A DNA stretch of 22,014 bases, from the NCBI GenBank assembly GCA_016295005.1, contig JAEDMA010000009.1, positions 1 to 22,014 on the forward strand, written 5' to 3'. The notes under the pieces are model-generated. The model saw only the letters and a program-made list of their open reading frames with translations, was not told where the DNA came from and searched no databases. How positions within the stretch are numbered: position 1 is the stretch's first letter; every line of letters starts with the position of its first letter. This DNA is from Christensenellaceae bacterium (lineage in GTDB: Bacteria; Bacillota; Clostridia; Christensenellales; Borkfalkiaceae). This document shows, one piece after another, positions 1 through 7,735 of the stretch. The position numbers and the translations under genes are program-made.

Positions 1-1
1 T

Positions 2-295
2 ATGGACGACGTAATATACGAAGAATTCAAAGGCACGGGCAATATGGAAATTCACTTGTCGCGCGAACTATCCGAAAAGAGAATTTTCCCCGCGATAGAC
101 CTTTATAAATCGGGAACGAGAAAGGAAGAATTGCTTCTCACCGAAAAGGAACTCGACGCGGTGTATAAACTGCGTAAAATACTGTCCGAAAGAAGCGACG
201 CTACCGACAGCCTTCTCGAAATGATTAAAAAGACTAAAAACAACGACGACTTGTTGAATAAAATCGACGTGTGGGTAAAACTTTACAGTAAGTAA
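2..295 (+). CDS. rho: Transcription termination factor Rho, C-terminal fragment (cut by window edge)
   Basis: This is the last 97 codons of Rho, the hexameric RNA-dependent ATPase that ends transcription by translocating on nascent RNA. The segment MDDVIYEEFKGTGNMEIHL, followed by SEKRIFPAIDLYKSGTRKEELL, is the highly conserved C-terminal end of the RecA-like motor domain. The GTGNME stretch is near the arginine finger and R-loop in known Rho structures. The first ATG seen is internal to the protein, not the true start, because the rest of the gene lies upstream of the window. The reading frame ends at TAA and is followed about 110 bases later by a hairpin terminator. Identity is confident from the motif; nothing can be said about the N-terminal RNA-binding domain. 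Confidence 0.93.
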   Translation: MDDVIYEEFKGTGNMEIHLSRELSEKRIFPAIDLYKSGTRKEELLLTEKELDAVYKLRKILSERSDATDSLLEMIKKTKNNDDLLNKIDVWVKLYSK

Positions 296-406
296 AAATG
301 AGTTCGGAAAGAAACAAAACCATAAACTTTTCTTTATGCTACGGAGAAAAATATTTAAAAAATGCGTAGAAGTCAAAACCGCGTAAATCGTCTGATATTT
401 ACTGAT

Positions 407-455
407 AAATCGCCGCCTTATCAAAAAGCGGCGATTTTCAATTTCCGTTTTTTTT
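407..455 (+). terminator. Rho-independent terminator after rho
   Basis: A 10-bp perfect stem, AAATCGCCGC pairing with GCGGCGATTT (407-416 with 428-437), has an 11-base loop. It is followed after a short gap by a run of eight T (447-454). It sits between the convergent rho and the minus-strand gene ending at 482. On the minus strand the stem is not followed by T residues, so the plus-strand reading is better supported. Bases 296-406 hold no convincing gene. Confidence 0.65.
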
Positions 456-481
456 GATAAAAACGCTTAAAATCGTCAGTA

Positions 482-1222
482 TTATTCAAACGTTTCGGGC
501 ATAAATTTTCTGTATCTTCTCGGCATGTAAGAATCTTGCTGACGGAGATTTTTTCTTTCTTCTATGGCGACCGTTTTAAAGTATCTTTTCCATAAATAAA
601 GGAATTCTTTTTCCTGTTCGGACGATTTAATCGTAGCCTGCTTTTCGGTAGTTCCCGTAAAGAGTTTTTTGCCGTCGGATATGGCGTAACGGTTACGCCT
701 TACATCGTGAATAACGAAGGGTGTGTTGCCGAGCCTTTTAAGAAAGTGCGGCGCGACTAATTCGGTAACGTCGTTGTCGGGCGAAATCGGCGCGTACAGC
801 ACTCCGCTCTCCGTTACGGTGAACCTTATAAACCCGTGAAGCCTGTGTTTTTCTTTCAAAACTTTATCGACGGTAAAATTGAAAAGAGTGACGTCTTTGT
901 CGGAAAGCATATCCGAAATATCTTGGCGTGATTCGAGTAATTTGCGGGCGTACTTAAAAGAGATAAAAAAGGCGTTTTCGTCAGACGAAAGCAGACAAGT
1001 TTTAAGTCTGCCGACGGCAGCGTCTCCGCCGTATCTGAATATTGCGCTTGCAACCCGCGCCGTTTTTGCTTTAAGCGAGGGTGCTTCGAAAGTTTCCGAA
1101 TCGAGCGACAGCTGATAAACGGTTTTATCTATTACGTTGTCAGGTAAAATTTTTTCCGTAAAAGAAAGGAATAATGCGGCGCATAACCCGTCGAAATTTT
1201 TTTCCGCTATAATTATCTTCAT
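482..1222 (-). CDS. DUF4130 / TIGR03915-type protein, partner of the radical-SAM DNA repair protein
   Basis: The 246-residue protein begins MKIIIAEKNFDGLCAALFLS and ends with a conserved block around residues 208-240 (EFLYLWKRYFKTVAIEER, then MPRRYRKFMPE). Both ends match the family described as a probable DNA-metabolism protein that is always linked to a radical-SAM partner; some members are fused to a uracil-DNA-glycosylase-like domain. No catalytic role is established and I see no Cys cluster or nucleotide-binding loop. Its ATG overlaps the stop of the upstream radical-SAM gene by four bases, so the two are translationally coupled and shared promoter control is expected. The pairing, and the SOS box at the operon promoter, suggest a role in DNA damage. 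Family assignment is good; function is unknown. Confidence 0.85.
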   Translation of the reverse strand: MKIIIAEKNFDGLCAALFLSFTEKILPDNVIDKTVYQLSLDSETFEAPSLKAKTARVASAIFRYGGDAAVGRLKTCLLSSDENAFFISFKYARKLLESRQDISDMLSDKDVTLFNFTVDKVLKEKHRLHGFIRFTVTESGVLYAPISPDNDVTELVAPHFLKRLGNTPFVIHDVRRNRYAISDGKKLFTGTTEKQATIKSSEQEKEFLYLWKRYFKTVAIEERKNLRQQDSYMPRRYRKFMPETFE

Positions 1223-2472
1223 AATTCACCGTTAAGAGCCGATATCGCCGCGTCGCCCCCGAACATGGAAAGTTGTTGAAAGCCACTGTGTTTTTCCGCG
1301 GTGAGAAGCCCGAGTTTTATTTTAACGGTATCGTCCGTACCCATAAATTTTCCGCCGCAGGTGATAAAGTATACGGCGCGTTTTAAGGTTACTCTTAACC
1401 GTTTAAGGTCGTCGAAAGAGAGTTTCGCGTATTTTCTCGCCTGTAAAATGCGATAAACGCTTTTAACTCCCATTCCCGGAACCCGCAGCAATTTTTCGGC
1501 GGGAGCAGTATTTACTTCCACGGGGAAAAATTCGGGGTGCTTTAACGCCCAGGCGCATTTCGGGTCGTAATCGAAAGACAGGTTTCCGTCTTCGCCGGTA
1601 ATCTCGTCTGCCGTAAAACCGTAATATCTTAACAGCCAGTCGGCTTGATACAGCCTGTGCTCGCGGATGAGCGGAACCTGAACGTAGGGCAAGAGGGAAG
1701 TATCGAAATTCGTCGGGGTATAAGAAGAATAATAAACTCTTTTCAGTTTATAGGCTTTATACATATACTCGGTGAGTTTCAGTATGTGCGCGTCCGATTC
1801 GGGCGAAGCGCCTATAATCATCTGAGTGGTTTGCCCCGCAGGTAAAAAGTCCTTTCTTCTTTTGAAAGGGCTGTCGTAATACTTGTCGAGAGCAAGCGTT
1901 TTCATAGGCTCTATTATGGAATTCTTACTTTTTTGCGGCGCAAGAAGTTTAAGGCTTTTTTCCGACGGAAGTTCTATATTAAAACTCATTCTGTCGACCA
2001 GAACGCCCGCGGCTTCGAGATAATTTTTGTCGGCGCGCGGAATGCCTTTAAGGTGAATATATCCGTTAAAGCCGTATTCTTTGCGAAGTTTTTTCACCGT
2101 GATATATAACTGCTCCATAGTGTAATCGGGCGATTTCACTATTGCGGAAGATAAAAACAGACCTTCTATATAATTGCGTTTATAAAATTCCATAACGAGT
2201 TCGCATATTTCGTCGGGCGTGGCGGTGGCGCGCGCAACGTCGTTACCGCATCTGTTTATGCAGTAAGCGCAGTCGTAAACGCAATCGTTGCTCATAAGAA
2301 TTTTGAGCAGAGAAATACATCTGCCGTCCTGAGTGAAAGAGTGGCATATTCCGCCGAAAGAAGCGTTTCCTAAACCGCCGCTTTTGTTTTTTCTTTCAGA
2401 CCCCGACGACGAACAAGACACGTCGTATTTTGCGCCGTTTGTTAAAATAGTTAATCTGTTTTCGTCTATCAT
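1219..2472 (-). CDS. Radical SAM protein, putative DNA modification/repair (TIGR03916 type)
   Basis: This 417-residue protein carries the radical-SAM 4Fe-4S motif CxxxCxxC at Cys64, Cys68 and Cys71 (DCVYDCAYC). The N-terminal stretch AKYDVSCSSSGS and the block GICHSFTQDGRCISLLKILM are hallmarks of the family linked to uracil-DNA-glycosylase-like proteins. Near the C-terminus, VNTAPAEKLLRVPGMGVKS (about residue 320) resembles a helix-hairpin-helix, a DNA-binding element. Together these point to a radical enzyme acting on DNA, distantly like spore photoproduct lyase, but the reaction is not known. It is the first gene of a two-gene operon. The ATG lies only six bases after the predicted -10 box and no good ribosome site is visible, so the transcript may be leaderless. 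A LexA-type box overlaps the -35. Confidence 0.9.
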   Translation of the reverse strand: MIDENRLTILTNGAKYDVSCSSSGSERKNKSGGLGNASFGGICHSFTQDGRCISLLKILMSNDCVYDCAYCINRCGNDVARATATPDEICELVMEFYKRNYIEGLFLSSAIVKSPDYTMEQLYITVKKLRKEYGFNGYIHLKGIPRADKNYLEAAGVLVDRMSFNIELPSEKSLKLLAPQKSKNSIIEPMKTLALDKYYDSPFKRRKDFLPAGQTTQMIIGASPESDAHILKLTEYMYKAYKLKRVYYSSYTPTNFDTSLLPYVQVPLIREHRLYQADWLLRYYGFTADEITGEDGNLSFDYDPKCAWALKHPEFFPVEVNTAPAEKLLRVPGMGVKSVYRILQARKYAKLSFDDLKRLRVTLKRAVYFITCGGKFMGTDDTVKIKLGLLTAEKHSGFQQLSMFGGDAAISALNGEL

Positions 2473-2478
2473 ACCTAC

Positions 2479-2507
2479 ATTCTACTACGCCGAAAACGAA
2501 AAGTCAA
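2479..2507 (-). promoter_or_regulatory. Promoter of the radical-SAM/DUF4130 operon
   Basis: On the minus strand TTGACT (2502-2507) is followed by a 17-base spacer and TAGAAT (2479-2484). Each hexamer is one mismatch from consensus. The predicted start of transcription falls at or next to the ATG at 2472, which would give a leaderless mRNA. Confidence 0.65.
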
Positions 2508-2517
2508 ACAAATGTTC
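2506..2517 (-). promoter_or_regulatory. SOS (LexA/DinR) box over the radical-SAM operon promoter
   Basis: The minus strand reads CGAACATTTGTTTG. Its core GAAC-N4-GTTT fits the LexA/DinR operator known in Bacillus subtilis and other Bacillota (GAAC-N4-GTTY). It overlaps the two outermost bases of the -35 hexamer, a position where LexA would block RNA polymerase. No other match of this quality was noticed in the window. The site is seen directly; control by LexA is inferred. Confidence 0.6.
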
Positions 2518-2644
2518 GCATTTTACAAAAACAAAAGATTTCTTTTTTTTACCAAAAAACGGCGGTAAAGAACAGTAAAGGGGAACATGAATTTTCAGAA
2601 GGCGGTTTTGAGGGCGGGCGAAAAACCGAAACGAATTTTTGAAT

Positions 2645-2670
2645 AAAAAAACGGTCGGAATGACCGACCG
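2645..2670 (-). terminator. Terminator of bioY
   Basis: On the minus strand CGGTCGG pairs with CCGACCG around a five-base loop, followed by a run of seven T (2645-2651). It begins 25 bases after the bioY stop codon. Bases 2519-2644, between it and the radical-SAM promoter, show no gene. Confidence 0.85.
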
Positions 2671-2694
2671 AGGAAGATACAAGGTTAAAAAAAA

Positions 2695-3258
2695 TCAGTT
2701 TTTCCGTATTAAAGGAATTGCTTTTTGCGCTATAAACGCGGCGAACACCGACAGTAAAACGTCTTTCGGCAGATATAAAAGGTTATATACGCCGAGGGCG
2801 TATATAAGGTTGGAGAGACCGTTATACACGAAAACCCATATAAGGGCAAAGTAAACGATTCCGATAACGTAGTTGGCGCCGAGCGCCGCGAACGCCGCGA
2901 TAAGGTATTTAGAGAATTTTCTTTCCGCGTTTTTAGAGGATATAACGCCGCCGACGAGCGCCGCCGCTATAAAACCTATGACGTATCCGAAGGAAGGCTT
3001 GGAAACGTACGCTATTCCCGCCGCGGAATGGTCGGCAAAAACAGGAATCCCGATAAGACCTAAAACGGCGTAAATCGTCATGGCGATCGCTCCCTTTTTC
3101 GCGCCTGATATAAGTCCGCAAAGTATCGCCGTAAACGTTTGCAAAGAAATCGGAACGGGGTAAAAGGGAATAGAAATAAAAGAAGTAACTACCATAATCG
3201 CGGTAAAAATCGCGCATTCGGCGACGTCTTTCGTAGTCGATAATAATCTGTTTTCCAT
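2695..3258 (-). CDS. bioY: Biotin transporter substrate-binding subunit BioY (ECF S component)
   Basis: The 187-residue hydrophobic protein has about six membrane segments. It has the BioY signature near the N-terminus: AECAIFTAIMVVTSFISIP, then FYPVPISLQTFTAILCG. Later it has GAIAMTIYAVLGLIGIPVFAD and the conserved glycine-rich KPSFGYVIGFIAAALVGG. BioY is the biotin-binding membrane subunit that works with the EcfT-EcfA module to import biotin. No EcfT or ATPase gene is adjacent, so it probably shares a general ECF module encoded elsewhere. It is a single-gene transcript with its own promoter and terminator. No BirA-type operator (TTAAC...GTTAA) was seen upstream, so biotin control cannot be shown from the sequence. 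The ATG is preceded only by a weak purine-rich stretch. Confidence 0.92.
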   Translation of the reverse strand: MENRLLSTTKDVAECAIFTAIMVVTSFISIPFYPVPISLQTFTAILCGLISGAKKGAIAMTIYAVLGLIGIPVFADHSAAGIAYVSKPSFGYVIGFIAAALVGGVISSKNAERKFSKYLIAAFAALGANYVIGIVYFALIWVFVYNGLSNLIYALGVYNLLYLPKDVLLSVFAAFIAQKAIPLIRKN

Positions 3259-3273
3259 TATAAGTTCTCTCTT

Positions 3274-3302
3274 TTTTTATTTGTGAAATTGTTTTATGGC
3301 AA
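3274..3302 (-). promoter_or_regulatory. Probable bioY promoter
   Basis: The minus strand has TTGCCA (3297-3302), a 17-base spacer and TAAAAA (3274-3279), 15 bases before the bioY ATG. The -10 is weak (four of six). Confidence 0.4.
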
Positions 3303-3365
3303 TTTTGTTTTGGGTTTTTCGCACGTTTCGATAAAATAGCGCGCTCGTTGTCCGTAAGGGCATTT

Positions 3366-3538
3366 TTGCGCCGAATTTCAAAACGGCGTGAGAGTTTTTG
3401 ACTAAAAATTCGCGTGGGGCGTGTATTAGAATTCAAACAAAATATTTGATTGCAAGGATAGCTTTGCGCCGAATTTCAAGAAGCAAGGCGCAACGAAGTC
3501 GCGCGGACGCGGCAGCGCCGAGTTTTAAAAATAAACTC
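3366..3538. repeat. Intergenic repeat unit with a duplicated 16-mer and hairpins
   Basis: The 16-base sequence TTGCGCCGAATTTCAA occurs twice in direct orientation, at 3366-3381 and 3464-3479, starts 98 bases apart. The second copy pairs with a downstream GGCGCAA (3487-3493) to give a 7-bp stem. A further stem, GAGTTT/AAACTC (3520-3525 with 3533-3538), closes the block. The part around 3487-3520 is clearly richer in G+C than its surroundings. The layout resembles a dispersed non-coding repeat of the kind common between genes. Nothing here looks protein-coding, although short open frames cross it. Bases 3303-3365 and 3539-3655 show nothing else. Confidence 0.5.
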
Positions 3539-3655
3539 TCTGTGTGTATTATACTATCGCTTAAACGAAATCACAAGCAAAAACGCGGCGAAAGAAAAAA
3601 ATAAAATCGTGGCGGACGTTTATTTTTTTATATGACCAAACGGTCTCTTTTTATG

Positions 3656-3684
3656 TTTACAAAACGGGTAAAAGAGTGTATAAT
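3656..3684 (+). promoter_or_regulatory. Promoter of the RNase J-trmR-trhP operon
   Basis: TTTACA (3656-3661), 17 bases, then a perfect TATAAT (3679-3684). The RNase J start is 44 bases downstream. Confidence 0.75.
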
Positions 3685-3728
3685 AAAAAGAAAACGCTGC
3701 GAAACGGTATCGCGGCGCAGGAGCAATA

Positions 3729-5627
3729 TTGAAGATAAAGAATAACAAAACCGCCGAAAAGGTCGGCGAAAACAAAAAAAAGAGTTTTTTTAACGGAAAG
3801 AGAACGTCGTCTAAAAATAATCCGACGGGGAAAATCAAAAAGAAGTCCGTCGCAAAAACCGATAATTCCGAAAGGAACAATAAAAAAGCCGATAAGGTAA
3901 AGTTTAAAAACGTTGCGGCAGCCGAACGGAAAACCGTTGTCGAAAAGCAGAAACCGTCAAAAGAAAACAAAAGTTTTAAAAACAAGAAAACGCTTAAAGT
4001 AAGATTTTTGGGCGGCGTCGGCGAAATCGGCAAAAACATGACCGCCTTAGAGTACGACAAAGATATTATCATAATAGACGCGGGCATAACTTTCCCGGGG
4101 ACGAATATGCCGGGGATAGATCTCGTAATGCCCGATATAAGTTACCTTACGGAAAACAAGGACAAAATAAAGGGCATAGTGATAACCCACGGTCACGAAG
4201 ACCATATAGGTTCTCTCCCGTATCTGTTAAAGGAGATAGACGCTCCCGTATTCGGAACGAAACTTACCCTTACTTTAATCGAAAATAAAATCAAAGAGCA
4301 TAGACTTAACAACGTTAAATTGAATTGCGTAAAGCCGTCGAGCGTTATAAAAATAGGCTGTTTTACGGTAGAATTCATTAACGTCAATCACTCGATAGCG
4401 GGGGCGGTCGCTCTTTCCATAACTACGCCCGTCGGCGTGGTTTTTCATTCGGGGGATTTCAAAATCGACTATACGCCCGTCAACGGCGAAACGATGGATT
4501 TAACGAGAATAGCCGAGATAGGCAAAAAAGGCGTTCTGCTTATGCTTGCCGAATCCACAAACATAGAAATCGAAGGAAACACTTTAAGCGAAAAAGTCGT
4601 TAAAGACACGCTCGATCACGTGTTCGGCGATAACGTTTCGAGAAGACTTATCGTGGCGACTTTCGCTTCCAACGTTCACAGGCTGCAACAGATTTTAGAA
4701 CTCGCCTTAAAGTATAAAAGGAAAGTCGTATTCTCGGGAAGAAGCATGCTTAACATAGCGGAAGCGGCTTCTAAAATCGGCGAGTTGGATTTTCCGTCCG
4801 ACCTGATAGTGGACGTGGAAAAAATCAAAAACTATAAAGACAGCGAAATTTGCATAATATCGACGGGAACGCAGGGCGAACCGATGAGCGCGCTTACCCG
4901 TATGGCGAGCGGCGAATTCAACAAGGTGGTTATCGGCAACAACGACACCGTCGTTATATCGGCTTCCGTAATCCCCGGCAACGAACGAATGATTTACACC
5001 GTTATAAACAACCTGTATAAACTCGGCGCGGAAGTTATTTACGAATCTTTAGAGCCGATACACGTTTCGGGACACGCATGTAAAGGGGAACTCCGCGTTC
5101 TTCATTCCCTTGTCAAACCCAGATTTTTTATACCCGTACACGGCGAATATCGTCACCTTAAAAAGCACGCTTTGCTTGCCGAATCGCTCGGAATGAAAGA
5201 ATCGAACATAGCGATAGCGGAAATCGGCGACACGATAGAATTTACTTCCGATTCGATGAGAAGGGGGGAAAGATTCCCCGCGGGGTCTTTGTTTATCGAC
5301 GGTTACGGCGTAGATGGAACGGACAGTTTCGTACTTCGCGACAGAATACATCTATCCGAGGACGGTCTCGTCGTGGTGGTCGTCGGAATAGACGAACTTT
5401 CAAGCGAACTTTCTTCTTTGGAAATAGTATGTAAAGGAGTGGTGCTTACGGACTCCGCGGTTTCGGAATCGAAAACGTACGTTGAAAATGCTCTTAAACA
5501 AATAGATTTAAGAAAGGTAAGCGATGACAACGAACTTTCGGGAATTATAAGAAGAAGCCTTAAAAACCATCTCTTTAAATCGACGAAGAAAAATCCTATG
5601 ATTCTGCCTATAATTATGGTGGTGTAA
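3729..5627 (+). CDS. rnj: Ribonuclease J with a long basic N-terminal extension
   Basis: RNase J is a metallo-beta-lactamase/beta-CASP nuclease that processes and degrades mRNA (5'-3' exonuclease and endonuclease). The zinc site motif HGHEDH is at residues 154-159, followed by HSGDFKIDYTPV and, toward the end, PIHVSGHACKGEL and IPVHGEYRHL. The TTG start is chosen because AGGAG lies five bases upstream (3719-3723) and no in-frame ATG occurs before the conserved core. The total of 632 residues is longer than the roughly 555 of Bacillus RNase J1. The excess is a lysine- and asparagine-rich, apparently disordered stretch at residues 1-87, before KTLKVRFLGGVGEIGKNM. Such a tail could bind RNA, ribosomes or partner proteins (inference). 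It is the first gene of a tight operon with two tRNA-modification genes. Confidence 0.95.
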   Translation: MKIKNNKTAEKVGENKKKSFFNGKRTSSKNNPTGKIKKKSVAKTDNSERNNKKADKVKFKNVAAAERKTVVEKQKPSKENKSFKNKKTLKVRFLGGVGEIGKNMTALEYDKDIIIIDAGITFPGTNMPGIDLVMPDISYLTENKDKIKGIVITHGHEDHIGSLPYLLKEIDAPVFGTKLTLTLIENKIKEHRLNNVKLNCVKPSSVIKIGCFTVEFINVNHSIAGAVALSITTPVGVVFHSGDFKIDYTPVNGETMDLTRIAEIGKKGVLLMLAESTNIEIEGNTLSEKVVKDTLDHVFGDNVSRRLIVATFASNVHRLQQILELALKYKRKVVFSGRSMLNIAEAASKIGELDFPSDLIVDVEKIKNYKDSEICIISTGTQGEPMSALTRMASGEFNKVVIGNNDTVVISASVIPGNERMIYTVINNLYKLGAEVIYESLEPIHVSGHACKGELRVLHSLVKPRFFIPVHGEYRHLKKHALLAESLGMKESNIAIAEIGDTIEFTSDSMRRGERFPAGSLFIDGYGVDGTDSFVLRDRIHLSEDGLVVVVVGIDELSSELSSLEIVCKGVVLTDSAVSESKTYVENALKQIDLRKVSDDNELSGIIRRSLKNHLFKSTKKNPMILPIIMVV

Positions 5628-5628
5628 A

Positions 5629-6213
5629 TTGTCCGACCTTTTATACGAATTAAGAGAAAAAGCAAAAGCGGAAGGAAACCCCGTATTAAGGGATAAATCT
5701 TTCGAATTGTTAAAAGAAACGGTAACGAAAAGAAAACCGCATAAAATTCTGGAAATCGGCGTGAACGTCGGGCTATCGGGAATAGCGATGCTTCTTTGTT
5801 CCGAAAACGCTTCGCTTACGGGAATAGAAATCGACGAAACCGCCAAAGAAAAAGCGCAGGAAAATTATAAAATTTTCGGCGTGGAAAAACGCGCCAAAAT
5901 TTTTCTCGGCGACGCGTCGGAGATAATTCCCCTTTTAACGGGAGAATACGATTTTATTTTTCTCGACGGACCGAAAGGACATTACGCCGAGTACCTTCCG
6001 CACTTACTGAACATACTTAAAAAGGGAGGCGTTCTTTTTGCCGACAACGTTCTTTTCAGGGGATACGTTTCGGGCGCCGTAAAAACGCCGCACCGCTATA
6101 TGACGACCAAGCACGGTATGGAAAAGTTTATCGCCGGAATAAAGACAAATAAAGGGCTTAAAACGCAAATTTACGATATCGAAGACGGAGTAAGCGTTAC
6201 TATAAAATTATGA
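5629..6213 (+). CDS. trmR: TrmR-like tRNA 5-hydroxyuridine methyltransferase (O-methyltransferase family 3)
   Basis: This 194-residue class I SAM-dependent methyltransferase has the SAM-binding motif ILEIGVNVGLSG at residues 40-51. It has the metal-binding features of the COMT-like O-methyltransferases: FLDGPKGHY with Asp113, and ADN at 138-140. Family relatives include Bacillus TrmR (YrrM), which turns 5-hydroxyuridine at tRNA position 34 into 5-methoxyuridine. The specific call rests on the next gene, which encodes a U32 protein of the TrhP type that makes the hydroxyuridine; the same pairing is known in Bacillus (yrrM-yrrN-yrrO). The start is TTG, one base after the RNase J stop, with a weak GGTGGT as the only ribosome site, so coupling is likely. 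The family is secure; the tRNA substrate is inferred from context. Confidence 0.85.
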   Translation: MSDLLYELREKAKAEGNPVLRDKSFELLKETVTKRKPHKILEIGVNVGLSGIAMLLCSENASLTGIEIDETAKEKAQENYKIFGVEKRAKIFLGDASEIIPLLTGEYDFIFLDGPKGHYAEYLPHLLNILKKGGVLFADNVLFRGYVSGAVKTPHRYMTTKHGMEKFIAGIKTNKGLKTQIYDIEDGVSVTIKL

Positions 6214-7427
6214 ATAAAACAGAACTTCTTTCTCCCGCAGGGGATATGAATAAATTAAAGACGGCGTTTTATTACGGGGCTGACGCCGCGTATATCGGCG
6301 GAAAGAGTATGAGCCTTCGCGCCCTTGCCGGGAATTTTACCGACGAAGAAATCGTCGAAGCGGTAAATCTTGCTCACTCGCTCGGTAAAAAGATATACGT
6401 TACGGTAAACATTTTCGCGCGTAACTACGATATGGAAGAAGCGGAAAGATATTTCCGTTTTCTCGAAAAGGCGAACATAGACGGCGCCATAGTTTCTGAC
6501 ACGGGACTTATTTTTCTCGCAAAACAAGTCGCTCCGAACTTAAAAATAAACCTGTCGACCCAAGCCAACTGTCTTAATTACAAAACCGTTGAATTCTGGA
6601 AGAATTACGGGGTTAAAAGAGTTATTCTCGCAAGGGAATTGTCATTAAACGAAATTGCGGAAATACACGAAAAAGTACCCGATATAGAAATAGAAACTTT
6701 CGCGCACGGAGCGATGTGCATATCTTACAGCGGAAGGTGCCTTTTGTCCGATTACCGTACGGGCAGAAGCAGTAACCGCGGCGAATGCGTTCAGGCGTGC
6801 AGATGGCAGTACGAAATCAGAGAGAAAAATTCCGAATGCGGATATATGACTCTCGAAGAAGACGATCGCGGAACGTACATACTTAACAGTAAAGATTTAA
6901 ATCTTATAGATTACCTTTCCGAACTCGATAACGCCGGTGTGGTTTCTCTTAAAATAGAAGGCAGAATGAAGTCGGAATATTATCTTGCAACGGTAATAAA
7001 CGCGTATCGCCGCGCTCTCGACGCTTATTACGAACAAGGCGAAGAGTATAAAAACAATCCGCTGTTTAAAGAAGAACTCGAAAAAACGGCGCACAGAGAA
7101 TTTACGACGGCTTATCTTCTCGGCGAAAACGATAAAACCGTGAATTATAACGACAGTCAGAGTAAGGGAACTCACAAATTTATTGCGACCGTGTTAAGCG
7201 GTAACAAGGACGGTTACGTTACGATAGAAATGCGCAACAGATTCGTTAAAGGCGACGTTTTAGAAGTTCTTTCTCCGACAGATTCGTTCAATAAAAAAAT
7301 AATTGCGGACAGAATGGAAGACGAAAAAGGTAACGTCATAGAAGACGCGAAAATCGTTCAGCAGAAAATCCGACTTTATACCGACGTAAAACTTAACGCC
7401 GGCGACATTTTAAGAAAAGAACAATAA
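6210..7427 (+). CDS. trhP: TrhP-type peptidase U32 family protein (tRNA uridine-34 hydroxylation)
   Basis: The protein has 405 residues. It begins ELLSPAGDMNKLKTAFYYGADAAYIGG, the TIM-barrel start typical of U32 proteins. The family signature FAHGAMCISYSGRC spans about 164-177. Cys170, Cys177, Cys193 and Cys197 are the conserved cysteines thought to hold an iron-sulfur cluster. YegQ/TrhP members hydroxylate uridine 34 of tRNA, using prephenate-derived chemistry, and are not true peptidases in that role. The C-terminal part (about 315-405) is the usual small beta domain. The ATG overlaps the methyltransferase stop by four bases, so both steps of the 5-methoxyuridine pathway are co-translated. 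Only one U32 gene is present, whereas Bacillus has two (trhP1, trhP2). A boundary of the inverted-repeat segment begins three bases after its stop codon. Confidence 0.9.
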   Translation: MNKTELLSPAGDMNKLKTAFYYGADAAYIGGKSMSLRALAGNFTDEEIVEAVNLAHSLGKKIYVTVNIFARNYDMEEAERYFRFLEKANIDGAIVSDTGLIFLAKQVAPNLKINLSTQANCLNYKTVEFWKNYGVKRVILARELSLNEIAEIHEKVPDIEIETFAHGAMCISYSGRCLLSDYRTGRSSNRGECVQACRWQYEIREKNSECGYMTLEEDDRGTYILNSKDLNLIDYLSELDNAGVVSLKIEGRMKSEYYLATVINAYRRALDAYYEQGEEYKNNPLFKEELEKTAHREFTTAYLLGENDKTVNYNDSQSKGTHKFIATVLSGNKDGYVTIEMRNRFVKGDVLEVLSPTDSFNKKIIADRMEDEKGNVIEDAKIVQQKIRLYTDVKLNAGDILRKEQ

Positions 7428-7429
7428 TT

Positions 7430-7471
7430 AAACTCTCCGCAAAAGAGTTTACTTGTATGCGCAAATGGACA
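7430..7471 (+). repeat. Left inverted arm
   Basis: AAACTCTCCGCAAAAGAG (7430-7447), then 12 diverged bases, then CGCAAATGGACA (7460-7471). The reverse complement of the right arm has the same two blocks with the same 12-base gap, about 34 of 42 positions identical. This arm also folds on itself: TAAACTCT (7429-7436) pairs with AGAGTTTA (7444-7451) around seven bases. No T run follows, so it is not a canonical terminator for trhP. Confidence 0.8.
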
Positions 7472-7620
7472 AAAAAGAAGGAGGTTCACTCCGATAAATA
7501 TATTAAAATTATAAGAACAAAGAATGCCTTATTGCTTTTCTTTGCGCTTTTCTTTCAAATTTCCCAAGAGTATCTAACTTTTTTGCTCACTTCAAAATTG
7601 CTTTCGGCGGTTCAGAAAAC

Positions 7621-7658
7621 AAAAGACACCCAACCGAAAAAACGGTTGAGTGTCTTTT
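7621..7658. terminator. Long bidirectional hairpin terminator
   Basis: AAAAGACAC (7621-7629) pairs with GTGTCTTTT (7650-7658). After one C-A mismatch, CAACCG pairs with CGGTTG around a six-A loop. On the minus strand the stem runs into CTTTTGTTTTC, giving a terminator for the membrane-protein gene that ends at 7736. On the plus strand it could stop transcripts leaving trhP. Confidence 0.75.
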
Positions 7659-7735
7659 GTGATATAATTGTTCTGCACCAAAATCTCTCAAAAGCGTGCA
7701 ATATTTTATATTCAAATGAACTCAATATAAGAAAA

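Noticed and set aside
298..369. 23-codon frame just after rho
   Set aside because: It has no ribosome site and no recognisable feature; too short to support.
3259..3303. BirA operator or biotin-linked regulatory site before bioY
   Set aside because: No TTAAC...GTTAA-type inverted repeat is present in the promoter region.
3398..3604. Arg/Lys-rich open frame of 68 codons in the bioY-RNase J gap
   Set aside because: It runs through the structured repeat, has no ribosome site and has a composition typical of translated non-coding repeat.
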